A stretch of 64,000 nt of DNA from contig JACRPQ010000009.1 in assembly GCA_016223135.1 (NCBI GenBank), positions 1-64,000 of the forward strand. The letters are read 5' to 3'. Below, in pieces: positions 26,657 through 36,887 of this stretch. A model generated the notes under the pieces. It saw only the letters and a list, made by a program, of their open reading frames with translations, was not told the DNA's origin and ran no database searches. The stretch's first letter is position 1; every line of letters begins with the position of its first letter. The DNA comes from Chloroflexota bacterium. GTDB lineage: Bacteria > Chloroflexota > Anaerolineae > Anaerolineales > Villigracilaceae. The translations under genes and the position numbers were made by a program.

Positions 26657-29600
26657 ATGTTTACGCCCGTTTTGCAGATTTTCCTCTTCGGTGAGCCGTG
26701 CCTTGAAATTGACGGGCAAACGATTGCCCTGCCCCAGCGCGAGAAGTTGATCTGCCTGCTAACGCGGCTGGTCTTACAGCCTGGTCAATCCCTTTCACGA
26801 AAAAATCTGGCATTTGCACTTTGGTCCGATGGCACTGAAGCCGAAGCCTTGGCGAATCTGCGCCGTCATTTGTATCTGCTTCGCAATTTACTGCCGCCCC
26901 CGCTGCATGACTTGCTCCAGATCTCTCCGCAGAGTGTGGGATGGCAGGCTTCGCCTCTGTGTTGGGTGGATGTGAATGAATTTGAGCAGGCGGGTGAAAG
27001 CCTCGAAGCGCTGGAACATGCCGTGGAGCTGTATCGCGGCGGCTTGGCGTTGGGGGTGGAGGGCGATGATTTTTTGATTGCTCGCCGCGAAGCCTTGCGC
27101 AGCCGCTACTTGGATTTTCTCAAAAAATTGGCGGAAGGCTATTTGGAACGCCGGGAATTCGCCCGCGCTCTCGAATGGGCGCGCCGCCTGGTTGCCCTGG
27201 AGCCTTGGGACGAAGAAGCAGTGCGCCTCAAGATGACCCTTGAAGCGCAAACCGGTAACCGCGCTGCCGCGCTTGCCACCTATCAAAACCTGGCGCGCGA
27301 TTTGGAGCGTGAACTGGATACCCAGCCCATGCCGGAGACAATGGCGCTTTACAGCGACATCCTGCACAACCGGCTGGCGCGCCCGTCCCTCTCTCAAAAA
27401 GCCGCCGCGCCGCCCTTTGTCAGCCGCGAAGCGGAGTTGGAGCAACTCGCTGGTTTATTCCGCAGCCTGGTCAATGGGCAGGGACGGGTCGTTTTCATCT
27501 CCGGCTTGGCGGGAGTGGGCAAGACGGCGCTCCTGCAAGAAGCCATACGCCGCCTGGCAGAAGATTTGGGAGATGCCGCGCCGCGCGTCTTGTGGGGGAC
27601 TTGTCCGCCGCCAACAGGCGATTCGCCGCCGCGCCCTTATGCGCCTTGGGAGCAAATTCTCAACGCCGCCGCGCCTCTGCTGGCGCGCAGCGAGCAGATG
27701 CCGCCCGAATGGCTGAACCGCCTCCTGCCGCTCGTCCCTGACCTGGCGCTGCTCAAGCACGGTCTGCTTGCCCATTCGCAGCCCAACGCCGACGAATTGC
27801 GCGCCGCCCTGCGGCAGGCTTTTCACGCCATGACGTTGGACCGCCCGCTTATCCTCATCCTTGAAGATGCGCACTGGGCGGATGACGCCTCGCTGGAGGC
27901 GCTGCAGGAACTGACCGAGACCTGTCTGGCGCTTCCCTTGCTGATTCTCGTCACGCAGCGGCTGGATGACCTGCCCCCGCCACTCTTGCAAATCAAACGC
28001 GCTCTGCGCCAGCGGCGCGCCCTGGTTGAACTCCCGCTCCAAACTTTCAGCCCCAATGAAGCACAACTGCTCCTGAAGACTCTGCTCCGCGAAAAGACTC
28101 TGCCGCCCTCGCTCTACGAAGAATTGACCCGCTATGCCAATGGCTTGCCGCTTCTGCTGCGTGAATCCGCCGAAACCATCCATCACGCGCGAGGGGGACG
28201 CCCGGCTCTGCCCACCCTGCGCGATTCGATTGCCTTGCGATTGGGAAAGTTGAGCCGCGCCGGGCACGAGATGCTCGAAGCCGCGGCTCTGCTTGGTTTT
28301 TCGTTTTCCAGCCGCGAGTTGGAAGCCGTGCTTGGCTGGTCTGAATCAGCCTTTACTGCCGCGCTCGATAACTTGTCAGCCAGCCGCTTCCTGACCGAAG
28401 TCTCGCTGCCTGGCGCGCCAGACTATGCCTTTCCTCATCAGTTGATTCACGAAATCATCCTCGAAACGATTCCCTCCGCGCGCGCCGTTCATCTCCATCA
28501 GCAGGTTGCCCTTGCCTTGCGGCAGGTTCACGCAGCCGAGAGCGGATTTGCCGGACGGATTGCCGCGCATTACGAGGCTGGCGGTTTACCTCTGCCCGCG
28601 GCGCGCTTCTGGCTGGAACACGCCCGCGAAAACACCGACCTGGCGGCATTCGACGCGGCGCTGCAATCCATCGAACGCGCCGAATCTCTGCTGGGAAGCG
28701 ACTCCTCACTCGAAAGCCGTGAACTGCGGGCGCAGGCAGCCATCCAGCGCGGCGTCATTGCCCATTATCGCGGTCAGGTGTCCGACGCCTTGCCGCTCTT
28801 GAAAGAAGCCTTGCGTCTTTCGAGCGACTTTCCAGCCTTGCGCACCCATGCCCTCTCCCGTCTGGCTTACGCGCTCTACACCAGCGACCGTTACGCCGAA
28901 GCCTGGAAGTTCGCTGACGAATCGCTTTTGCTTGCCCGCGCTTTGGCTGATTCGCAGGCTGTCACCCGCGCCCTCAACATTCGGGGCATGGCTGTCCTGA
29001 TGTTGGGACGTACCCAGGAAGCCATTCGTGATTTTCGTGAAGCGCTTTCAATAGAGACAGTCAATTCCGCGCCATCGGTGCAAACTGTGCAAAGCCTCAA
29101 TCATTTGGGGACGGCGTTGGTCTTTGCGCAGGACTATACCGGCGCAGCCGAGGCGCTCGCCAAAACGATAGACCTTGCCCACCGCGGCGGTCTGCGGCGC
29201 TTGGAATCCGCGGCGCTGACCATGCAGGGACAGGTGGCGTTCAACTGTGGGCGCTATTCCCAAGCCATCGGAATCTACCGTCAGGCTATCGAGGTGGCTG
29301 GAGATTCGTATCTGCCTGGCTTGTGGGGCAAATTTGCCGGACGCGGCGCGGCGTTTTTACGGATGGGATGTCTGGCGGAGGCGCAATCTGATTTTGAACG
29401 CGGTGCAGAGATAGCCCGCCAGGTGGAAAGCCGTTACGGTCAGTTACTCATGCGGGGCTATCTGGCGTTCATGGCGCTGGCAGCCGGGCGCGTCCCTGTT
29501 GATTCGCTTCTCGCTCTGGAGAGCGATGCCGCCGCGCTGGATTTGCATGCAGTTGTCCTCATGACCGCTTTGTTTCGCGCCCGCTTGCAACGACTGGCAG

Positions 29601-30088
29601 GAGATTTGGAACGATCGGATGCGGCGCACCGGCGCGCCATTCAGGCTGCACAAGCCACCGGCGTGCCGCAATTCCTTCAAAACGCGCAGCTGGAATGGCT
29701 CTACACTCAGGCGCAACGCAGCATGGCAGAGCGGGAACTGTTGGAGACGCTTACCCGCCGCGCGGAAGATTCCGGCGAATTGCCGCAGCAGGCACTGGCA
29801 AAACTCACGCTGGCAGCCATGTTGCGTTTCGAGAACCGTCCCGCTGAAGCGCTGACCGCCGCCGGCGAAGCCCTCGCTCTGGCGCGCGCCTGCCCCGACG
29901 CGATTCTCATCGGCGAGTCGCTCTGGCTGATGATGGGGCTGCGCCAGGCGATGGGGCAAGAGAACGAAGCCCAAGCCGCGCGCGCCGAACTGCTCTCGCT
30001 TGCCCAAACCGCGTTTGCGCCGTTTCGGCTTGCGGCGGAGGACCCTTCTTCCGAATCTCTGCGGGAAATCGTGAGGGGCAATTCGTAA
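26657..30088 (+). CDS. Large transcriptional regulator with BTAD, AAA-type ATPase and TPR regions
   Basis: 1143 residues from the ATG at 26657; an upstream extension of 56 codons has no family character. Residues 1-100 form a winged-helix domain (QIFLFGEPCLEIDGQ, LRRHLYLLRNLL), followed by a bacterial transcriptional activator (BTAD) domain to about 245. An ATPase domain has Walker A GLAGVGKT (283-290) and Walker B LILILEDAHWADD (about 395-407). The last 450 residues are TPR-like repeats. Such ATP-driven regulators are common in Chloroflexota. It may control the secreted-protein genes downstream. Confidence 0.85.
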   Translation: MFTPVLQIFLFGEPCLEIDGQTIALPQREKLICLLTRLVLQPGQSLSRKNLAFALWSDGTEAEALANLRRHLYLLRNLLPPPLHDLLQISPQSVGWQASPLCWVDVNEFEQAGESLEALEHAVELYRGGLALGVEGDDFLIARREALRSRYLDFLKKLAEGYLERREFARALEWARRLVALEPWDEEAVRLKMTLEAQTGNRAAALATYQNLARDLERELDTQPMPETMALYSDILHNRLARPSLSQKAAAPPFVSREAELEQLAGLFRSLVNGQGRVVFISGLAGVGKTALLQEAIRRLAEDLGDAAPRVLWGTCPPPTGDSPPRPYAPWEQILNAAAPLLARSEQMPPEWLNRLLPLVPDLALLKHGLLAHSQPNADELRAALRQAFHAMTLDRPLILILEDAHWADDASLEALQELTETCLALPLLILVTQRLDDLPPPLLQIKRALRQRRALVELPLQTFSPNEAQLLLKTLLREKTLPPSLYEELTRYANGLPLLLRESAETIHHARGGRPALPTLRDSIALRLGKLSRAGHEMLEAAALLGFSFSSRELEAVLGWSESAFTAALDNLSASRFLTEVSLPGAPDYAFPHQLIHEIILETIPSARAVHLHQQVALALRQVHAAESGFAGRIAAHYEAGGLPLPAARFWLEHARENTDLAAFDAALQSIERAESLLGSDSSLESRELRAQAAIQRGVIAHYRGQVSDALPLLKEALRLSSDFPALRTHALSRLAYALYTSDRYAEAWKFADESLLLARALADSQAVTRALNIRGMAVLMLGRTQEAIRDFREALSIETVNSAPSVQTVQSLNHLGTALVFAQDYTGAAEALAKTIDLAHRGGLRRLESAALTMQGQVAFNCGRYSQAIGIYRQAIEVAGDSYLPGLWGKFAGRGAAFLRMGCLAEAQSDFERGAEIARQVESRYGQLLMRGYLAFMALAAGRVPVDSLLALESDAAALDLHAVVLMTALFRARLQRLAGDLERSDAAHRRAIQAAQATGVPQFLQNAQLEWLYTQAQRSMAERELLETLTRRAEDSGELPQQALAKLTLAAMLRFENRPAEALTAAGEALALARACPDAILIGESLWLMMGLRQAMGQENEAQAARAELLSLAQTAFAPFRLAAEDPSSESLREIVRGNS

Positions 30089-30146
30089 TTGGTGATTGGC
30101 GCTTCACCGCGAGCATTCCCTTACCAAGTACCGATTACCACTGCCT
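30087..30146 (+). repeat. Degenerate R1-type sequence
   Basis: AATTGGTGATTGG and, 25 bases on, TTACCAAGTACCGATTACCA resemble the two arms of family R1, but with several mismatches. It follows the regulator stop codon and may end its message; no T-tract is present. Confidence 0.35.
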
Positions 30147-30230
30147 CCCCCAAATTACCTATTTCCACACGCCCGCTAAGGACGTTTCGAGGACGCTCTT
30201 TCCATACAATGGGGATAAAGGAGAGAGAGA

Positions 30231-30857
30231 ATGTCTCGCTTATCACGTATTGTTTCCCTTTTTAGTCTGCTGCTGACATCCTTGGCTTGTACCTTGCCGA
30301 GCGTTGTTGCATCGCCGCAGGCTGTTCCAACCATAGATATCCCCACCTTTACGCCAACAGTACAGGCGGAAATCAAACCAACCGACCCGCCCGCTCCGCC
30401 CACCCTGACCCCTGAGCCAACCGCCCTACTGCCGCAGCCCCGCCTGATTGACCCGCGCGCCCTCTCCGGCTGCGATATTTTCCTCGAATCGGACTTCCCC
30501 AACACAGTCGGCAGCGTGCCCGCCTCCGCGCAGACGCTTTCCGATGCAGAAAAGAAAGCCTGCCAGTATACCTTTGCCAGCGGGACGATTTTCGTTTCGA
30601 TTGCTACCAGCCTGCCGGGACGCGAAGCCTTCGAGAATGTGCGTCAGTTCGACGCCATATCGGGAGGAACGATTGAACCTGTCATCTTGGGAGAAATTGC
30701 CGTCTTCAAGTCTTTCGGTGAGGGGCGTGTGACGCTCGAAGCCGTGCTGAATGGCTGGTATGTTGTGCTGGACACACAGGGGTTTGACAGGAAGCACCTG
30801 CTCCTGCTGGCAGAGTTGCTGCTTGCCAACCTTACGCCTTATTCTCCCGCTCCATAA
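30231..30857 (+). CDS. Predicted lipoprotein, unknown function
   Basis: 208 residues. Signal peptide ending in the lipobox SLAC, then a Thr/Pro-rich linker (about 30-65) and a domain of 140 residues without a family I recognise. GATAAAGGAGAG precedes the ATG, and TACAAT at 30205-30210 could be its -10. It is the first of five exported-protein genes in a row. Confidence 0.75.
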   Translation: MSRLSRIVSLFSLLLTSLACTLPSVVASPQAVPTIDIPTFTPTVQAEIKPTDPPAPPTLTPEPTALLPQPRLIDPRALSGCDIFLESDFPNTVGSVPASAQTLSDAEKKACQYTFASGTIFVSIATSLPGREAFENVRQFDAISGGTIEPVILGEIAVFKSFGEGRVTLEAVLNGWYVVLDTQGFDRKHLLLLAELLLANLTPYSPAP

Positions 30858-30872
30858 CCTGAAAGGATTCCC

Positions 30873-31688
30873 ATGAAAACCTCCTATTTTGCCTTGACCA
30901 TGCTCGCTCTGGTCTCGTTGGCATGTTCCCTGAGCAGCGCGCTCCCACCCCAAGGAACGGAACCAACCGCCGATGTCCCCTTCAACCCGGCAAGCGAACC
31001 CACCGTGCAGTCATCGACTGTCGAAGCGCCCCCAACTGCTGCAAGCGCTCCGGTTGAGCCCGCGCCTCCCGTCAGCCAGTGTCAGAATCCCTACTACCCA
31101 GTCGCCGAGGGCGCAACTTGGGAATATCAATTGAGCGGCACAACCAGCGGCACGTTCACACGAACTCTGACCGCCGTCCGTGCCGATGGTTTCGATGACC
31201 AGGACGTGTTCAGCGCCGGCACCACCCGCCAGGGGAGTTGGGAATGCAAAGAAGGTGCCCTCATCACCCTGACCCCCAATTCCGGCGCTGCTGTTACCGC
31301 TGCAGGTGTGCAAGCCACCTACACCATCGAATCGAACAGCGGTATTTCCTTCCCCGCCAACCCGCAGCCCGGTCAAGAATGGGCACAAAACATCGTCTAC
31401 CTCGGTCAAGAAAGCTCCAACGGCGTTGCCATCGAAACTCGCAACGTGATGAATGTATCGTGCAAGGCGGTTAACATCGAAAAAGTCAGCGTCCCCGCCG
31501 GAGATTTCGAAGCCTTGCGAATTGATTGTTCCACCACGATAGACATTTTCGTTTCTGGCAACCTGGTATTTGCCTTCACCAGCGCCAGTTCCGCCTGGCA
31601 CGCGCCCGGCGTGGGGATGGTCAAATCGAGCGGCACGAGCAACATGGGAGCGACGGAAATCGTCCTGCTGGGCTATAACCTTCCGTAA
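30873..31688 (+). CDS. Predicted lipoprotein, unknown function
   Basis: 271 residues. Lipobox SLAC at about 15-18, linker to about 65, then a beta-rich domain with YYPVAEGATWEYQLSGT and VPAGDFEALRIDCS, a pattern of extracellular DUF3108-like proteins that measure or bind something outside the cell; the match is loose. It follows the previous gene after 15 bases with AAAGGA, so they share a message. Confidence 0.72.
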   Translation: MKTSYFALTMLALVSLACSLSSALPPQGTEPTADVPFNPASEPTVQSSTVEAPPTAASAPVEPAPPVSQCQNPYYPVAEGATWEYQLSGTTSGTFTRTLTAVRADGFDDQDVFSAGTTRQGSWECKEGALITLTPNSGAAVTAAGVQATYTIESNSGISFPANPQPGQEWAQNIVYLGQESSNGVAIETRNVMNVSCKAVNIEKVSVPAGDFEALRIDCSTTIDIFVSGNLVFAFTSASSAWHAPGVGMVKSSGTSNMGATEIVLLGYNLP

Positions 31689-31689
31689 C

Positions 31690-31705
31690 GCGGAATTCAT
31701 TCCGC
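31690..31705 (+). other. Small palindrome between lipoprotein genes
   Basis: GCGGAAT and ATTCCGC around TC, directly after the lipoprotein stop and 17 bases before the next ATG. There is no T-run; it might affect message processing. Confidence 0.3.
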
Positions 31706-31721
31706 AATAGGCTCTTTTCCC

Positions 31722-34022
31722 ATGAAACAACGTACAACCTCGCTCTTCTTCGTCATCCTCCTCTTGCTTCTCTTGTGCGGCGGGACGGCTGGATGGCTTG
31801 CTTGGCGCTCTGTCCAGAACCAGCCCCCGCCCTTCGTGCAGATTCGCGCTCCCGAAAGCGGCGCGCTGACCGACCTGAACGAGACCCTGCCGCTGATGGC
31901 GTATGCCGAAGCCAGCCGCCCCGTGCTGCGCTTGGAAGTGTACGCCGACGGCGCATTGATTGCCGCCGCCAACGGTGAAAATAACTCACTGACCCTCGTC
32001 CAACCCTGGACGGTGACTACGCCGGGGCGGCATGTGCTGGTGGCGCGCGCCTTCTTCAGCGCCGATGACTTCGCCGATTCACAAGTCGTCTTTGTGGATA
32101 CAGCGGATTTGAGCGGACTGCCGGTCACGGTCAATGTGGATGACTTGCCGCGCGGCGAAGGCGTGACTGAAGTGCGCGTGGGCGATTTAGCCTCCGCCGC
32201 CGGCACGACCCCGGAGGAAATTGCCCGCCTCAACCCCGGCTTGCCCCCCGCGCCGGATGCCATCATTCCGCCGGGGACACCGCTCAACCTGCCGCGTCGT
32301 TCGGACCCGCCGCCTGCCGCTCCGCCGCCCGCGCCTGATACGCCCCGCAGCGACTCCGTCGCTCTGCCCGCCTCGCGCTTCGATGGCGAGACGCACGCGT
32401 GCAATCAGATTTCTCTGCGCTGGAGCGATACTCCCGACGAAACGGCTTACCTGCTCTATCGCATCGCCGTTGGCGAAGACGTGCAAACCCTGCTTGCCAC
32501 CCTCCCCGCCAATCAGTTGACTTACACTGATACCACCGTCAACCGCGCCGGAACATACCGTTATCTGATTGCACCGCGCCGCCCATCCGGCAGCAGTATC
32601 AGCGATATGGTAAGTATCGCCTTGGGACCGGAGTGCGAACCCGCATCTTCCGCCGGGATGACCTCCCTGCGTCTGGCGATGTTGCGCATTCAACTGCAAA
32701 AATCTTTTGACGGAATTTACTGCTATGTCTCGTTCAACGGTTCGCGCTACGAGCGCATCCCTGCCGGCGAAGACCTGTTGCGCCCCTCCGACGATTGGAG
32801 CGTGTACCAACTTCCCATGCAGATTCCCAGCCGGGGACAATACGCCTTGCAATCTCCCGAAGATGGCACAGTGGATATTGCGCTGGAATGTTGGGGGCGG
32901 CGAGGTCCAGGCAGTGAATCGCTCGGTAAATACTCTGCCAGTCACCCCGCCGAAGAGTGGGATGGACGCGAACTTTCCGGCTGGAGCGAAAACACTGATC
33001 CGATCGCCCCTAAGAGTTATGTTTTCAATCTGTCCTATCGCATCTTTCGCCCGCTCAACGTTCTCGACCAAACACAGATTTACGCAGGCACGATTGAACC
33101 TCAATACCTGAACGTCCCTCCCATCCTTGACCCGCTCTCAAGGCAGGTTTCGGGCATTCCCACCCCCACCAATGTTGCGTTGGAATGGGGCTTTGGCTGT
33201 GACCCGCTCCTGTACCTGTACGCCGAAGGCGGCTATCGCTGCGCCGTGGTCACGCCGCGTCTTGCCTGGTCCTGGTGGGCGTCCGAAACCGTGACCCGCT
33301 CCATGCTGACCGGTTTCGACGTGAACCTGGAATTTGCCCGGCGGGACAATCCAGCGCGCCGCGAGCCGGGACCGCAATTCCGCGTGGACGGGCAGAATCA
33401 ATTCCTTTCGCTCCTGCCCCTGCCGCTGGCGTACCGCTGTGGTGCGACCGTTTACATCACCGTCACGGCGCGCACGTCTCAGGGTAATTCCGCCCCTAGC
33501 GCGCCGCTCGTCCTGCACATGCCAGAATGTAAGCAGGACAAACTGCGCGTGCGCATCACCTCTATTGAACTCACTGCAAGCGGTGAGACCCGCCAACTGC
33601 GCGATGACGGCGATATCTGTATCCTGTGCGATGACCGCCGCTTGGAAGTGTTCGGCTCGGTCTATTTGAATGGTTATGGCGTGCGCCGCGAAAGTCTTGG
33701 GCATGGCGCGGATGCCATCCTGTTTGGGATATGCCCGGCGAGTACCACCTGCCTGACGGCTGGAAATTACTCATTCGACGGGTTTTCTAACCGCATCCCC
33801 TGGCTATTTGAGAGGGACGTACCGCACAACGGTTCTGCCATTTTGACCGTTTTGCTGAGCGACTACGATACCCAAAACGGACCCGACCTCTTGTGCGTGG
33901 GCAGCGCCGAAGTAAAACTCGGTCCGCTGGCGGCTCGAAATTTCCGCCAGGCATTGACGGTTTCCAGCGATTTCGGTGAGGCATCCTGCCGCGTGACCGC
34001 CGAAGTGACGATTGCGCCCTGA
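31722..34022 (+). CDS. Membrane-anchored extracellular protein with LysM-like domain, paralog A
   Basis: 766 residues. One N-terminal membrane helix (about 8-28). Then an Ig-like domain (about 38-130), a LysM-like domain (about 137-192: VRVGDLASAAGTTPEEIARL, NPGL, PPGTPLNLP), a Pro-rich linker, and a fibronectin-III-like part followed by a long C-terminal region with a conserved DICILC pair. LysM suggests cell-wall or glycan binding. Very similar at its N-terminus to the gene at 34346. Confidence 0.75.
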   Translation: MKQRTTSLFFVILLLLLLCGGTAGWLAWRSVQNQPPPFVQIRAPESGALTDLNETLPLMAYAEASRPVLRLEVYADGALIAAANGENNSLTLVQPWTVTTPGRHVLVARAFFSADDFADSQVVFVDTADLSGLPVTVNVDDLPRGEGVTEVRVGDLASAAGTTPEEIARLNPGLPPAPDAIIPPGTPLNLPRRSDPPPAAPPPAPDTPRSDSVALPASRFDGETHACNQISLRWSDTPDETAYLLYRIAVGEDVQTLLATLPANQLTYTDTTVNRAGTYRYLIAPRRPSGSSISDMVSIALGPECEPASSAGMTSLRLAMLRIQLQKSFDGIYCYVSFNGSRYERIPAGEDLLRPSDDWSVYQLPMQIPSRGQYALQSPEDGTVDIALECWGRRGPGSESLGKYSASHPAEEWDGRELSGWSENTDPIAPKSYVFNLSYRIFRPLNVLDQTQIYAGTIEPQYLNVPPILDPLSRQVSGIPTPTNVALEWGFGCDPLLYLYAEGGYRCAVVTPRLAWSWWASETVTRSMLTGFDVNLEFARRDNPARREPGPQFRVDGQNQFLSLLPLPLAYRCGATVYITVTARTSQGNSAPSAPLVLHMPECKQDKLRVRITSIELTASGETRQLRDDGDICILCDDRRLEVFGSVYLNGYGVRRESLGHGADAILFGICPASTTCLTAGNYSFDGFSNRIPWLFERDVPHNGSAILTVLLSDYDTQNGPDLLCVGSAEVKLGPLAARNFRQALTVSSDFGEASCRVTAEVTIAP

Positions 34023-34024
34023 CC

Positions 34025-34273
34025 ATGAGCAAGCCGCGCCGCGAAATTACCTACATCCTGCGCATCTGGCAGGAGCCAAGCGAAGTCTCTCCCCCCGGTG
34101 AATGGCGCGGTGTGCTGCGCTCGCTGGATGGCAGCCAGGAAAGGCTTTTCAAATCGGCAGAGGAACTGTGGATGCTGCTCGTTCAGAGCGAATCGCCTAC
34201 CGACGCGGGAACAATGAAAGCCGAAGATTTACGCTCGAAAATAAAAAATCTGAAACGTCCCGAAGACTTTTGA
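34025..34273 (+). CDS. Small hypothetical protein
   Basis: 82 residues, starts 3 bases after paralog A. Contains YILRIWQEPSEVSPPGEWRG and a LWMLLV helix; no signal or membrane segment. Small proteins with this WRGVLRSL...G pattern occur in Chloroflexota, but the function is unknown. It lies between the two LysM paralogs. Confidence 0.65.
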   Translation: MSKPRREITYILRIWQEPSEVSPPGEWRGVLRSLDGSQERLFKSAEELWMLLVQSESPTDAGTMKAEDLRSKIKNLKRPEDF

Positions 34274-34345
34274 GACAACGGCTTCGAGGGCAAGATCAGC
34301 CTTCGGGACGCTTATCCCGAACTGACATCAAGAAAGGATAAATTT

Positions 34346-36772
34346 ATGAAAAAACGTACTGGTTGTTTGCTGACAGGCGGCTTGCTGCTCCTGCTTCTGC
34401 TATGCGGTGGCGTGGCAGCCTGGCTGTACCTGTCCTCCCAATCTCAGGGGACGCGCGCCTTCGTGCAGATTCGCGTCCCCGAAAGCGGCGCGCTGACCGA
34501 ACTGAACGAAACCCTGCCGCTGATGGCGTATGCCGAAGCCAGCCGCCCCGTGCTGCGGCTGGAAGTGTACGCCGATGGCGCGTTGATTGCCGCCGCCAAC
34601 GGGCAGGAGAGCTCCCTCACCCTCGCACAACCCTGGACGGCGACCACGCCGGGGCGGCATGTGCTGGTGGCGCGCGCCTTCTTCAGCGCCGATGACTTTG
34701 CTGATTCCCAAGTCGTCTTTGTGGATACCGCCGACATGAGCGGCGCGCCTGTCGCGGTCAATGTGGATGACTTGCCGCGCGGCGAAGGCGTGACTGAAGT
34801 GCGCGTGGGCGACCTCGCCTCTGCCGCCGGAACGACCCCGGAGGAAATTGCCCGTCTGAACCCCGGCTTGCCTGCCGCGCCGGATGCCGTCATCCCGCCG
34901 GGGACGCCGCTCAACCTGCCGCGTCGTTCGGACCCGCCGCCTGCGGCTCCGCCCCCTGCTATTCCGCCGCCCGCGCCTGGCGCTCCCGGCACCCCTGCCG
35001 ATTCCGGCGCTTCGAGCGCGGCGCCGCGCTTTGATGGCGAGACACATTCTTGCAGTCAGGTCTCTCTGCGCTGGACAAGCACCGAATTTGAAACCGGCTA
35101 TCGCCTCTACCGCATTGCCCCTGGCGAAGACCATATGAGTCTGCTTGCTACTCTGCCGGTCAGCACGAACGCTTATACCGATACCCCTGTCACGCGTGTG
35201 GGAACATACCGCTATTTCCTCGCTCCCATCTGGCGCAGCGGCGAGGGGATTTCCTCCATGATAGACATCACGATTGGTCCGGAGTGTTCCCCTGCCGGGA
35301 CGGGTGAAACCGCCTCCCTGCGCCTGCTCCTGCTCAGCCTGACAACGCAGGAAGCCTACGACGGCGTGTATTGCTACGCCTCGTTCAACGGTTCGCGTTA
35401 CGAGCGCCTGCCTGCCGAGCCGGAATTGCTGCGCCCGACCAGCGGCGAACTGGTTTACGAACTGCCTCTACAATTGCCCAGCCGGGGATTGTATTCCATC
35501 ACCGTCCCCTCAGATGGCTTGGTGCGGCTGGATGGGGAGTGTTGGGGGCGGCGCGGCGTGCAAAGCGTGCGAATTGGGCGCTTTTCAGGCAGTCACGCCG
35601 CGCCCGAATGGGATGGACGCGACCTCACCGGCGAACTGTTGGCATTTGAGCCGCGCCAATTGGCATCTGCCCAGGGCGTACCTCCCGGCGCCGGCGGCGC
35701 TTCCTTCGTACGCTACCGCATTCAGCCCGCCGGTTCACGCTTCGACCTGAGTAATATCGCTCCTGGCGCGCTCCAGTCCATTTATCTGAACATTCCTCCT
35801 ATCCTTGACTCGCTTGAAGGGAGGGATACAACCATCCCCGCTCCCACAAACGTGCGGGTGCGAAATCTGCTCTCTAACTGCGAACCATTGCCCAGCACCG
35901 ACCCCAATATTGGCACGTCGATCTGTGATGCGGAGATGATCCGTTCGCTGGAATGGGACTGGCGCGGAAACAGTTTTTACACCGAAGCCGATATTACCGG
36001 CTGGCGGGTGAATGTTTCGTTTATCAATGATGAATTTCGACCTGGAACAACTTTCCAGCCGGGACCGGTAGTGCAAGTGGGACGATTGAACGCCTCCAGC
36101 GCCGGGCGCAGAGCCCCTATGCCGGTCATCCCCTCCAATTTTGCCTGCAGCGCCACTGTCCGTATCACCGTCACCGCACTGACGAATCGCGGCAATTCGC
36201 TGCCCAGCGAACCGCTAACCATCTCCCAGCCTCGCTGCCCCGACCTCGGACTCGTCCGCATCACCATTCAGTCCATTACCGTCGGTCCCAGCACGTTCAC
36301 CGGCGAAGTGCGTGATGACGGCGACATCTGCATCCTGTGCGCCGACCGTCGCCTGGAAGTCTTTGGCGATATTTTCATCGGCATCCATAACTATGCTCCC
36401 ACCTTCCGCGACGATCCAAGTCACAATTTCGGAACAATTTTAACCGGCGGTTGTCCGCGCGGCACAGCCTGCCTGAACGAAAGAACCTATGTCTGGATGG
36501 GGACTCCCGCCATCCCCTGGTTGTCCGAACTGGAAGCGCCTGCCCAGAGTTTGGGAAGCCGCGGCGAAATTACTTTCGTGGCGGTGCTGAGCGATTACGA
36601 CACCGAAAACGGTGCCGACCATTATTGCGTGGCTTCCAGCACTCTCCAGCCTCGCAACAAATCGGAATGGACGCGCATCAACGAAACGATTGTCTTGACC
36701 GGCGGTTCGGGCGAAGCCTCCTGCCGAATCGAAATTCTTGTGCAAGGCATTCCCACCTTTAGCGCGCCGTAA
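34346..36772 (+). CDS. Membrane-anchored extracellular protein with LysM-like domain, paralog B
   Basis: 808 residues with the same layout as paralog A: N-terminal helix, Ig-like domain, LysM-like domain at about 135-195, Pro-rich linker, FN3-like part, and a C-terminal DICILC pair. The first 200 codons are almost the same as in paralog A even at DNA level, while the rest is only moderately similar. AAAGGA precedes the ATG. Confidence 0.75.
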   Translation: MKKRTGCLLTGGLLLLLLLCGGVAAWLYLSSQSQGTRAFVQIRVPESGALTELNETLPLMAYAEASRPVLRLEVYADGALIAAANGQESSLTLAQPWTATTPGRHVLVARAFFSADDFADSQVVFVDTADMSGAPVAVNVDDLPRGEGVTEVRVGDLASAAGTTPEEIARLNPGLPAAPDAVIPPGTPLNLPRRSDPPPAAPPPAIPPPAPGAPGTPADSGASSAAPRFDGETHSCSQVSLRWTSTEFETGYRLYRIAPGEDHMSLLATLPVSTNAYTDTPVTRVGTYRYFLAPIWRSGEGISSMIDITIGPECSPAGTGETASLRLLLLSLTTQEAYDGVYCYASFNGSRYERLPAEPELLRPTSGELVYELPLQLPSRGLYSITVPSDGLVRLDGECWGRRGVQSVRIGRFSGSHAAPEWDGRDLTGELLAFEPRQLASAQGVPPGAGGASFVRYRIQPAGSRFDLSNIAPGALQSIYLNIPPILDSLEGRDTTIPAPTNVRVRNLLSNCEPLPSTDPNIGTSICDAEMIRSLEWDWRGNSFYTEADITGWRVNVSFINDEFRPGTTFQPGPVVQVGRLNASSAGRRAPMPVIPSNFACSATVRITVTALTNRGNSLPSEPLTISQPRCPDLGLVRITIQSITVGPSTFTGEVRDDGDICILCADRRLEVFGDIFIGIHNYAPTFRDDPSHNFGTILTGGCPRGTACLNERTYVWMGTPAIPWLSELEAPAQSLGSRGEITFVAVLSDYDTENGADHYCVASSTLQPRNKSEWTRINETIVLTGGSGEASCRIEILVQGIPTFSAP

Positions 36773-36789
36773 CTTATTATCCCAAAAGT

Positions 36790-36860
36790 GTCACCCGAGC
36801 GAAGCGAAGAGTCTCAACCATCAAAAAGAGACTCTTCGGTCGCTGCGCTCCCTCAAAGTG
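36790..36860 (+). repeat. Palindromic repeat after paralog B
   Basis: CGAAGAGTCTC (36805-36815) pairs with GAGACTCTTCG (36828-36838); the outer parts, TGTCACCCGAGCGAAGCG and CGCTGCGCTCCCTCAAAGTG, are imperfect inverted copies. It looks like a dispersed palindrome and may end the message. Confidence 0.5.
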
Positions 36861-36887
36861 GCATGTTTTGATGTTTTACGACAGTCT

